Shown one piece after another: positions 8,411-15,356 of a stretch of DNA of 32,290 bases (position 1 is its first letter; the number at the start of each line of letters is the position of its first letter). The notes under the pieces were generated by a model. It was not told the origin of the DNA. It searched no databases and saw nothing but the letters and a program-made list of their open reading frames with translations. The stretch is from contig JAMPFS010000035.1 in assembly GCA_023664325.1 (NCBI GenBank), positions 1 to 32,290 on the forward strand. The letters are read 5' to 3'. The position numbers were made by a program, and so were the translations under genes. Source of the stretch: Clostridium sp. (GTDB taxonomy: Bacteria; Bacillota; Clostridia; Lachnospirales; Lachnospiraceae).

Positions 8411-8441
8411 ATTATAAAAGGTGACGTTACGTCACCTTCAA
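8411..8441 (-). promoter_or_regulatory. MerR-type promoter/operator of the rml operon
   Basis: On the minus strand, TTGAAG (8441-8436) and TATAAT (8416-8411) are separated by 19 bp. The spacer is almost filled by the dyad AAGGTGACGT-T-ACGTCACCTT (8418-8438; 10-bp arms). A spacer of 19-20 bp with a dyad between -35 and -10 is the hallmark of promoters that MerR-family activators untwist. The gene directly upstream encodes a MerR-family regulator and the gene downstream is rmlA. The same palindrome followed by TTTT might also terminate the MerR transcript, but the spacing favours an operator. Confidence 0.8.
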
Positions 8442-8469
8442 GCATTTTTATTCATATTTCTGTATTTTG

Positions 8470-9678
8470 TCATTTTCTACAAATAAATATCCCCGCTTCC
8501 TTTGTAATTTGGAAATTTTTTTCTGTTTTTTTCTCTACATAGCTCCGAAATTCCTTATAACGGCTCAGGATATACTGGTTCTGGTTTCCGTGGCAGGACA
8601 GTATATATTCAATCAGAGGTTCCGCCTGATCCACAAGCAGTGAATCCTCATACATATTTTTTTCGATCTGCGAAAAATAGGATTTTAAAATTTCTTCACC
8701 GTTCTCCATGCCAAAATGCTCATATAATTTATCGGCTGATAAAGTAATCATGCTATGAAATCCTTTGACTAACTCTGTGATTTCCTGCATGTGCGCAGCG
8801 CCGTAACTGCTGCAAATAAAAACCCCCTCCTGTTTCAACACTCTTTTCACTTCGCTAAGCGCTTTTTGTAAATCCTCACAATAAAAAAGAACATGATTCG
8901 CAATAATGCAGTCAAAGCTGTCATTTTCAAATGGAATCTCATGACAGTCAAAAGCCCGGATATCAAACTTCGGCATATCGCACTGCCCATTTTGCACGCA
9001 TCCCATCTGTTCTAACTCACGCCTGGTATCCCAAAGCATGCCCTCCGAAATATCATTTAACACAATATGCGTATCTTTTGGTATCCTTTTATAATTCTCC
9101 TGCCAGATTGCGCCATTTCCGCAGCCAAGCTCTAAAATCTCCATCCCTTCAGCAATGCCGCAATGTTCATACACCCACGGAAACCAGCCCTGGGTATTGG
9201 CAGAAAACAATTTGTGCAGATTTATCCTTGCCGCAATGTTATTTGCATTCTGATACTGGCTTTTTAAAGAGGTTTCCATATTCGTTAAATGGATTAAATT
9301 AAGCATCTGCCTCCAGTCAATATTCCGGCTTTTTTCAATCACTTTCATAACATCCTCAATTGCTGCGGCAACCATCTGCATCTGTTCTACCCTGTCCTTC
9401 ACCAGCTTTAATTGCAGATTCAATGAATTTTTAAGCATTTGATGATCCGGATCCTCCACCGTCATATCCCGTATATCCTCTAAGGAAAAACCAAGATACT
9501 TCAAGAGCAAAATCTGCTGTAACCTCACAAAATCCTCCTCCGAATAGAACCTTGCTCCGGTTTCATTCACATAGGAGGGTTTTAAAATATTCTGTTTATC
9601 ATAAAACCGAACCGTCCTCACAGAAATATGCGCCATTTTTGCAAACTCGCCGGAAGTATAATATCCATCTGGTCTCAT
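8470..9678 (-). CDS. MerR-family regulator fused to a SAM-dependent methyltransferase
   Basis: The 402-residue product starts with a MerR winged helix-turn-helix (residues 5-75; YTSGEFAKMAHISVRTVRFY) followed by a dimerisation coiled coil (about 82-115). From about 150 a class I methyltransferase domain follows, with motif I LELGCGNGAIW (183-192 region), NDISEGM (208-214) and VKRVLKQEG. MerR regulators with effector domains twist promoters open on ligand binding. Here the sensing part would bind or use S-adenosylmethionine, so the protein may sense methylation status or modify a small ligand. It has its own promoter upstream. The dyad at 8418-8438, just after its stop, is the probable target, which would place rmlABDC under its control. 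Confidence 0.8.
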   Translation of the reverse strand: MRPDGYYTSGEFAKMAHISVRTVRFYDKQNILKPSYVNETGARFYSEEDFVRLQQILLLKYLGFSLEDIRDMTVEDPDHQMLKNSLNLQLKLVKDRVEQMQMVAAAIEDVMKVIEKSRNIDWRQMLNLIHLTNMETSLKSQYQNANNIAARINLHKLFSANTQGWFPWVYEHCGIAEGMEILELGCGNGAIWQENYKRIPKDTHIVLNDISEGMLWDTRRELEQMGCVQNGQCDMPKFDIRAFDCHEIPFENDSFDCIIANHVLFYCEDLQKALSEVKRVLKQEGVFICSSYGAAHMQEITELVKGFHSMITLSADKLYEHFGMENGEEILKSYFSQIEKNMYEDSLLVDQAEPLIEYILSCHGNQNQYILSRYKEFRSYVEKKTEKNFQITKEAGIFICRK

Positions 9679-9717
9679 CCTTCACCACCCCTGTTTTCGT
9701 ATATCACATACAGCCTT

Positions 9718-9746
9718 ATTATATTCCAGCCCTTTTGTATTGTCAA
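9718..9746 (-). promoter_or_regulatory. Near-consensus sigma-A promoter of the MerR-methyltransferase gene
   Basis: On the minus strand TTGACA (9746-9741) and TATAAT (9723-9718) are separated by exactly 17 bp, a consensus promoter. Unlike the rmlA promoter, the spacer has no dyad, so this looks constitutive rather than MerR-activated. It gives the regulator expression independent of the long CIS operon upstream, although no terminator separates them. Confidence 0.75.
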
Positions 9747-9755
9747 AATTGGATT

Positions 9756-10436
9756 TCATAAATTTCCGCCTGCTAAAATCACCTCTGCCATTCCCTCCCC
9801 GTCTGCCATTTTTAAGTACAGCTCATAAATCCTGCTGCCCTTTGGATAATTCCCCTTTAAAGCCTCTTTCATCCGGTAACCACAACTCTCTTTTTCTCCT
9901 ACTATGGCAAAATCCTCATATGGCATTCCCTCTCTTTCCTGAATCCGGAAATACCTGCCTCTCGCTTCATGTTCCTCCGGCATAAATATATCAATCCAAT
10001 CACCGCCATGATACTCCTGTGTCAGATAGTACCATTTTCCCTGATTTTTTATAACCCTGACCGCCTCGCCCGGCTGACCGGATACGATTGCCCGGTGATA
10101 TCCTGCCGGCAAGGTGTAATTCTCTCCCGGATACAGAAAAATCAAAAACAGAAATGTTCCGCAGAAAGGATACATCATTCCATCCGGCAGCATCTGTATC
10201 TCCCCGGCAAATGTGGAAACGACACAGCTTTTTTTCTCATATGCCAAAGATTCAACCTGCACTTTTAAAAGTCCACTATCCGTTAAGCGGAATATATGAT
10301 ACCTGCCTTCTTTTTTTAAGACCGGTGTCCGTCCGTTTACAAAAATCTTTACTTCCTCTGAGGAAACCGGCAGATTTGTAAAGGCATCCCTTGCCTCAAT
10401 ACAAAAATAGCCTCCCTGTATGATTCGGTCTTTCAT
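9756..10436 (-). CDS. Hypothetical beta-rich protein at the end of the CIS operon
   Basis: The 226-residue product is not recognised with confidence. The first 90 residues (GYFCIEARDAFTNLPV, KIFVNGRTP, YHIFRLTDSGLLKVQVES) have the strand pattern of a carboxypeptidase-regulatory-like or Ig-like beta-sandwich, a fold often found next to DUF4255 proteins in eCIS loci. The second half (GEAVRVIKNQGKWYYL, FRIQEREGMPYEDFAIVG) is also strand-rich. No signal peptide or clear membrane segment; residues 90-105 are hydrophobic but short. ATG 10436 follows GGAGTGA, which overlaps the stop of the sensor gene, indicating coupling. A surface or accessory structural role is inference. Confidence 0.65.
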   Translation of the reverse strand: MKDRIIQGGYFCIEARDAFTNLPVSSEEVKIFVNGRTPVLKKEGRYHIFRLTDSGLLKVQVESLAYEKKSCVVSTFAGEIQMLPDGMMYPFCGTFLFLIFLYPGENYTLPAGYHRAIVSGQPGEAVRVIKNQGKWYYLTQEYHGGDWIDIFMPEEHEARGRYFRIQEREGMPYEDFAIVGEKESCGYRMKEALKGNYPKGSRIYELYLKMADGEGMAEVILAGGNL

Positions 10437-10440
10437 GTCA

Positions 10441-12126
10441 TCACTCCATTTTAATAAAATACACATCCTCATCCTTCCCATGCTGCTCCATACTATATTT
10501 ATCGCACAAATACAAGTACTTTTTTGCTGCTTTATCCCTGCGAAACTGTTTGAGTACCGCTATAAATTTCCGTCTTGCCTCTTTGAAATTCCGGATGCAG
10601 AACTGTTCCACACCCTGTTCAAACACTTCCTTTGTCGCATTTTTCATATCCATTTCTTCCCTGTCATCCCCATCATAAACATCATAAATGCGGTCTGCAT
10701 ATCCGGTATAGGCATTGTACAAAAAACCAAGTGTACGGGTATGGTATGCCTCAAAAAAATCCGGTATGGTATCGGCAGCCGTCCGGGTAATGAGAATATG
10801 CGCCTGATATTGGTACGCTATCGTCTGCAAATAGCATGCCATATCCCTGTACTGCGAAACAGTAATCGCTGCCATCCGTTTCTTCTGTCCGATAATTCCC
10901 AGGGTAACCGGCCCATAAGCAATGCCTATCCCAGCCTGGTTTTCATCTATCTGCTTTTGCAAAACCATATGATTCAGTTTCTGACAGACTAACACCGCAC
11001 TGTCCAATGCCGTTTTACAGGTATTGTCAAACAAAGCGGTAACACCTGCATTTTGAAAACTCTCTACCATGCCCTCCCTGTCTGTAATCACCGGCACACA
11101 TGCATGCAGCACCCGGTTAATGGAGTCGATCATCTCCTGCATGCTCTTTTTTCGGATCAGCCTGTCAAAATCCGCCATCTGGAACGAAAATACTGTCAGC
11201 ATGGATGTCTCCTCATTTCCCAACTCAATATCTGCAATGCTGCTTTTCCCAAGCAGGGAAAGGATTTTGGCAGGTACATATTTATAATAGATATCATTTA
11301 ACTTTTGTACCTCTTTCAGATTATCTGCAATACTTTTAGACATTCGGTTAAATACCCTGGTAATTTCACTTAACTCATCATGTCCCCGCACCTTTATCTC
11401 GATACCAAAATGACCTTCTGACACCATCTCTGCCTGTTTCCCTAACTGATAGACCGGGCGGAGAATGGAAAACTGTACCACACAAAGCAGGATGCAAAAA
11501 CTGATTACCATAACTGCTGCAAGGGATCCCAATGTTTCTTTCATAATCTGCTTGATTTCTGCCGACAAATCAGACTCACTGTAATCGACTCCCACAAATG
11601 CTATGATTTCCCCTTTCCCATCCATCAATGGCACATACACGGAATCCAGTTGTTCCCCTTCCTCCATCATCTGATCGAAACCGGAACTGGCATTTTTCGA
11701 ATTCAGAATTTCTGTCAGCCCCGGATAATTTCGCTTCAGGGAATTCCGTTCCCCCAAAGGATGTGCCAAAACAGATTCCCCATCTACGAGCTTCAGATCA
11801 AAAAAATAGCAGCCTCTTTCCTCTGTTTCAATAAATACCACATACAGATAATAGACCTGCGCTCTTTTCTGTATCGCCTTCATCTGCCCTAACAAAGCAT
11901 AATAATCCTGGTCTTCCTGTCCGGTTTTCAGATATCCCATAAGCTTTTGCTGATTCAGTTCCCCTTCCACAATCTGCGCAACCGTCACTGCATAATCCAA
12001 ATGCTGCTTTCGCGATAACTGTTCATAGCTGCGTTTTAAAAAGGATAAAACCGCCATTCCGATTAACAGCATCAACCCCATAAACAGAAGCGTAAATTTC
12101 ATGCGCAATCCAAATTTTCTTTTCAT
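10441..12126 (-). CDS. Membrane sensor with HAMP and degenerate class III nucleotide-cyclase domain
   Basis: The 561-residue product has TM1 (about 11-30), an extracytoplasmic Cache-like domain (31-195, ending GEIIAFVGVDYS), TM2 (200-220), a HAMP domain (221-272), a YKYVPAKILSLL linker and a cyclase-fold domain (308-470). Aligned by eye with active cyclases, both metal-binding aspartates are replaced (Gln316 and Ala360), and the Asn/Arg transition-state pair is also lost (SQYRDMACYL), so cyclase activity is unlikely. The C-terminus (490-545) is TPR-like helical. It would sense an outside signal and pass it on by protein contact or ligand binding. AGGAGAG precedes ATG 12126; it directly follows the PAAR-like gene and so belongs to the CIS operon. 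Confidence 0.8.
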   Translation of the reverse strand: MKRKFGLRMKFTLLFMGLMLLIGMAVLSFLKRSYEQLSRKQHLDYAVTVAQIVEGELNQQKLMGYLKTGQEDQDYYALLGQMKAIQKRAQVYYLYVVFIETEERGCYFFDLKLVDGESVLAHPLGERNSLKRNYPGLTEILNSKNASSGFDQMMEEGEQLDSVYVPLMDGKGEIIAFVGVDYSESDLSAEIKQIMKETLGSLAAVMVISFCILLCVVQFSILRPVYQLGKQAEMVSEGHFGIEIKVRGHDELSEITRVFNRMSKSIADNLKEVQKLNDIYYKYVPAKILSLLGKSSIADIELGNEETSMLTVFSFQMADFDRLIRKKSMQEMIDSINRVLHACVPVITDREGMVESFQNAGVTALFDNTCKTALDSAVLVCQKLNHMVLQKQIDENQAGIGIAYGPVTLGIIGQKKRMAAITVSQYRDMACYLQTIAYQYQAHILITRTAADTIPDFFEAYHTRTLGFLYNAYTGYADRIYDVYDGDDREEMDMKNATKEVFEQGVEQFCIRNFKEARRKFIAVLKQFRRDKAAKKYLYLCDKYSMEQHGKDEDVYFIKME

Positions 12127-12138
12127 ATCGCCACTCTC

Positions 12139-12528
12139 CTATGAAGTTGTAAGTTTCATGACACCGGAATTTGCAATCTCGATGACACCGCCATATGCAC
12201 ACATCAATTTATCCTTATCTGTCAATACCGGTCTGTTTCCAACCATGACAGTCATTGCTCCCGGCATCCAGGGAGAAACGGTCACCGGTATGCAGGGCAT
12301 CGGTGTCAAAACCCCCCAGGCGGCTGCCGTTGCGGAAGCTACCATAGGATTTGCCAAACTGCTGCACATGCCAAACGGCATAATGTTCTTAAGCGGAACG
12401 TTGTCCATAATCGTAGCAACCGGTTTCACAGATGCGATTGTTTTATTTTCCGGCGTGACAATCAATGTGGAAGGCGCTGCCCCAAAACTGCATTTACACA
12501 CTGCTCCCATGCATACAAAACTTGCCAT
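12139..12528 (-). CDS. DUF4280 PAAR-like spike tip protein
   Basis: The 129-residue product starts MASFVCMGAVCKCSFG and carries repeated cysteine and proline-glycine turns (LKNIMPFGMCSS, GVLTPMPCIPVTVSPW, CAYGGVIEI), the pattern of the DUF4280 family, which is PAAR-like. Such proteins cap the spike trimer and sharpen the tip; the cysteines and the near-C-terminal C-x2-G may bind a metal. This fills the Pvc10/PAAR slot of the particle. ATG 12528 is chosen because AGGAGG lies 8 nt upstream; an ATG seven codons earlier would contain the ribosome binding site. No toxin extension is present. Confidence 0.8.
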   Translation of the reverse strand: MASFVCMGAVCKCSFGAAPSTLIVTPENKTIASVKPVATIMDNVPLKNIMPFGMCSSLANPMVASATAAAWGVLTPMPCIPVTVSPWMPGAMTVMVGNRPVLTDKDKLMCAYGGVIEIANSGVMKLTTS

Positions 12529-12614
12529 ATATGATTCCTCCTCTGTCATCTCATCCTATTTGGAAGATACCCCATCTATTAAAGTATCTCTGTATCCTGT
12601 CTATGAAAATGCCG

Positions 12615-13160
12615 TTACTTTGCAGATAGAAAATCCATCTGAATATTTGTCACACGTTTTATCTCTTTATAGTTTGCAGACTCTATTTCCACCGGTCCCG
12701 CCTTGCCATACAGCGCAGTATGGTAAGGAATATTTAAGCCATTCCAGATTTTCATCTTCTCATCCAAATCCAGATCGGTCAGGAAAAAATCAAGACCTGC
12801 TTTTTGCCCTACAGACGGGAAATCCCCTAATGTCTGCAACAGCAAGTCCATAAGCCTGTTCTCCTCCTCTGCGCGAAATTTCAGGTCGCTGTCAGAGTGC
12901 GGCACAATCATATAATATAAATCATAATAATTTGACGGATACCGCAGCTTTGTCGGGGCAACGGATCTCATGTTCTGATCATTCCTATCAAAATTCTTTC
13001 GTATGTCATACATATATATGCAGACTGCAAGGCTGCCATCTTCTCCCGGCAGCCCCATTCCAATCCGCTCTGCGGCAAGCCCATACTCCCGGTTCAATGC
13101 CTCCCGTATGATTTCCATCAATATCATTCCTGCCTGTGTAATAACATATTTACGACTCAT
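12615..13160 (-). CDS. DUF4255 family protein, Pvc16-like tail terminator
   Basis: The 181-residue product fits DUF4255: an N-terminal helix (ITQAGMILMEIIREAL), VCIYMYDIRKNFDRNDQNMRS, LRYPSNYYDLYYMIVPHS and ENRLMDLLLQTLGDFP. In PVC/Afp particles the homologue Pvc16/Afp16 caps the distal end of sheath and tube and fixes their length. Its start codon overlaps the end of the MORN gene by 11 bp, and its GAGGAGGAG ribosome binding site lies inside the MORN coding sequence, so translation is probably coupled. Confidence 0.85.
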   Translation of the reverse strand: MSRKYVITQAGMILMEIIREALNREYGLAAERIGMGLPGEDGSLAVCIYMYDIRKNFDRNDQNMRSVAPTKLRYPSNYYDLYYMIVPHSDSDLKFRAEEENRLMDLLLQTLGDFPSVGQKAGLDFFLTDLDLDEKMKIWNGLNIPYHTALYGKAGPVEIESANYKEIKRVTNIQMDFLSAK

Positions 13161-14481
13161 CTTCCGTCTCCTCCTCTGCCGGAGTCACACAAATTCCCTC
13201 CCGAAACTCACCCTCTGAGACAATCTCCCCCGTGAGTGGGTTATAAAGGACTCCATAGCCATGATATTTCCCCAGGGAAAAGTTTCCCTCATATTTCATG
13301 GAACCATCTGCGGCATATAAAATTCCATATCCATCATACATGCCATACCGAAATTCGCCTTCATATACTTTTGCCCTTGTGTGCTCATCATATAACTTCC
13401 CTTTCCCATAATACATACCTGAAAAAAAACTGCCCTCATAAATAATATTTCCTGTGCGGGGTTCAAACAATTTTCCCTCGCCCTCGTATTTATCTTTGAC
13501 AAACTCTCCTGTATAAATAACGTTTCCCTCCCTATTATAGGCAGTTCCCTTTCCCTCCTTTTTATCATTACGGAATGTTCCCTCATAAACCAGGTTCCCA
13601 TCTTCATCATAAAACTTTCCGTCACCATCCATCTTTCCGTCTACGACACTTCCAACATACATTATGGTTCCGGTCTTATAGTATAAGATAGTGCTTCCAC
13701 CGGTAAATTTTCCTTTTGAAAACACTCCCTCTGCCTTGACCTCCCCATGTTCATAGAGTTTTCCCTGCCCATCATACAGCCCGTCTGCAAATTCCCCTTT
13801 GTAAACCACATCTCCATTTTGCGCATATAAAATTCCCATTCCCTGATAGATATCCCTGGCAAATTCCCCCACATACTGCTTGCCTCCGCTGTCATAAAAA
13901 CTCCTGCCGGTTCCCTCCCGCTTTCCTCCTGAAAATTCTCCCTCGTATTTCAGTTTCCCTTCTTCATCGTAAAGACTTCCACTCCCCTCAAAGGCTCCCG
14001 CTGCAAATGCGCCTTCATACCATATCGTACCATCCGCATAATACAAAATCCCCTCTCCCTCATACTGGTTTAGGGCAAACCCTCCCTGGTACTTCGGAAT
14101 GCCGCCCTTATAATATTCTATGCCGGTTCCGGAGTATGCCTCCTTTTCAAATCCGCCCTGGTACAGCAGATTTTCTTCATAATCATAGAGGATCCCCTCT
14201 CCTTCAATCCGCCCTTCCTGAAGGCTTCCCAAAAACAATACCTGTTCCCCTTCTTCATCAGCCGTAAGCCTTACCCTGCCTGTATAATTAAGCCTCTCCC
14301 CTGCATTCACATACATTGTCTTTACAAACCACTTTGGATACAGATTCTCCTCAAAATAAGGATAGATTATGCTGACAAAAACCAACGGCAGAAGCGTGAA
14401 TGCCATAAACATATACAGGATAAATTTTTTTCTGATGTAATAACTGCCAATCCGTAAATATTTCTTCTCCTCTTCTGTCAT
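13150..14481 (-). CDS. Membrane-anchored MORN-repeat protein
   Basis: The 443-residue product has one N-terminal TM segment (about residues 20-40, FILYMFMAFTLLPLVFVSII) and then about 14 MORN repeats of roughly 23 residues up to the C-terminus, with a Y-x-G-E-F-x(5)-G-x-G-x-L-Y core, for example VYEGEFRYGMYDGYGILY. MORN arrays form elongated beta-sheets that bind lipids or proteins in other systems. The many basic residues before the TM suggest a cytoplasmic N-terminus and an array outside the membrane, though the topology is not certain. ATG 14481 has GGAGG 5 nt upstream; ATG 14499 overlaps the preceding stop but has no good site. MORN proteins are not core CIS parts; its place between baseplate and cap genes argues for a role in the particle or its anchoring. 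Confidence 0.8.
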   Translation of the reverse strand: MTEEEKKYLRIGSYYIRKKFILYMFMAFTLLPLVFVSIIYPYFEENLYPKWFVKTMYVNAGERLNYTGRVRLTADEEGEQVLFLGSLQEGRIEGEGILYDYEENLLYQGGFEKEAYSGTGIEYYKGGIPKYQGGFALNQYEGEGILYYADGTIWYEGAFAAGAFEGSGSLYDEEGKLKYEGEFSGGKREGTGRSFYDSGGKQYVGEFARDIYQGMGILYAQNGDVVYKGEFADGLYDGQGKLYEHGEVKAEGVFSKGKFTGGSTILYYKTGTIMYVGSVVDGKMDGDGKFYDEDGNLVYEGTFRNDKKEGKGTAYNREGNVIYTGEFVKDKYEGEGKLFEPRTGNIIYEGSFFSGMYYGKGKLYDEHTRAKVYEGEFRYGMYDGYGILYAADGSMKYEGNFSLGKYHGYGVLYNPLTGEIVSEGEFREGICVTPAEEETEDES

Positions 14482-14495
14482 CTTCTCCTCCCGGG

Positions 14496-15338
14496 TCATT
14501 GAATGTTCAAATTTCCAATTCTTTCAAATATGACGCCTTTCACTTCCTGCTTTTCTTTCTGTCTCGCCTCGATCTCCTGTATCAGCAGCCATACTGCGGC
14601 AAAATATGCTGCAAATACCAATATTCCCAATCCCCTTTTGATACCCTTTGAAAGCTCCTGCCGGAAACGTTCGATGCCTGAAACATGTTCCTTTTCCCCC
14701 ACAGAAATCCCCTCTAAAAAACTGCAATAGCTTTCATAAATTGCAAAAACATCTTCTGCTTTCCCTTCCTCGAAACAGGCTGCAAGTTCCTCTATGCCAT
14801 GTGCCGCAAAATATTCCATTTCCCTTTGAAACAACTGCTTTATAAATACCGCCGCCTTTTCATTCACAAGCTTCATATCCACTTCTAACAAAGCCTGCTG
14901 CTGCCATTCATAATGAAACAAAACCTCCTCCCCATCGATTAAAATCCGATCAATACAGAGAAGCTGGCATACCATAAAATCCGGCAGGTTCCACAGCAGT
15001 ATTTTTTCAAGGACATGTTTTCCAATTGCAATTTTTTGTTCGGCTGATAATACCTTTTCCTGCAATAGCTCTGTTAAAGGTATTCCTTTCCTCCTGTAAA
15101 AAATGAGATATAAATCATTCTCTTTTGTAAAACACCCTTTATAATCCTCATACATATGGTTATCCATTAAGGAAAAAAACGGCTGTAGAAGTTTTTTAAC
15201 ATACTCCTCATTCATAAAATGCAGCACCGTATACTCCTCTTTTTTATCTTCCGCCCTGCATTGCAAAATCTCGTATTCCTGTTCTGTCTGTTTTATATGT
15301 ATTACCTCAAAATTCTCATTCAGCGCATATAGATTCAA
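14496..15338 (-). CDS. Single-pass membrane protein with a pseudokinase-like cytoplasmic domain
   Basis: The 280-residue product has a soluble N-terminal part of about 230 residues and one TM (236-254, LVFAAYFAAVWLLIQEI) followed by a short charged tail. The order LYLIFYRRKGIPLTELL, a helical block (AEQKIAIGKHVLEKIL) and IDRILIDGEEVLFHYEW resembles the C-lobe of a protein-kinase fold without HRD or DFG residues, much like EssB/YukC pseudokinases of type VII secretion. This is a by-eye fold guess. The start is TTG 15338 after AAGGGATGG. Its position next to the MORN protein suggests both act as membrane partners of the CIS. Confidence 0.6.
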   Translation of the reverse strand: MNLYALNENFEVIHIKQTEQEYEILQCRAEDKKEEYTVLHFMNEEYVKKLLQPFFSLMDNHMYEDYKGCFTKENDLYLIFYRRKGIPLTELLQEKVLSAEQKIAIGKHVLEKILLWNLPDFMVCQLLCIDRILIDGEEVLFHYEWQQQALLEVDMKLVNEKAAVFIKQLFQREMEYFAAHGIEELAACFEEGKAEDVFAIYESYCSFLEGISVGEKEHVSGIERFRQELSKGIKRGLGILVFAAYFAAVWLLIQEIEARQKEKQEVKGVIFERIGNLNIQ

Positions 15339-15356
15339 ATATTACCATCCCTTTCT

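Noticed and set aside
8418..8438. Rho-independent terminator of the MerR gene
   Set aside because: The dyad sits exactly within a 19-bp spacer between TTGAAG and TATAAT, and only four Ts follow; an operator is the better reading, though a dual role is possible.
10420..10992. 190-residue plus-strand reading frame
   Set aside because: It is the mirror of the cyclase-like gene C-terminus, with no ribosome binding site and no family pattern.
12101..12853. 250-residue plus-strand reading frame
   Set aside because: It is antisense to the DUF4280 and DUF4255 genes, which have clear family matches and ribosome binding sites; the antisense product shows no recognisable domain.
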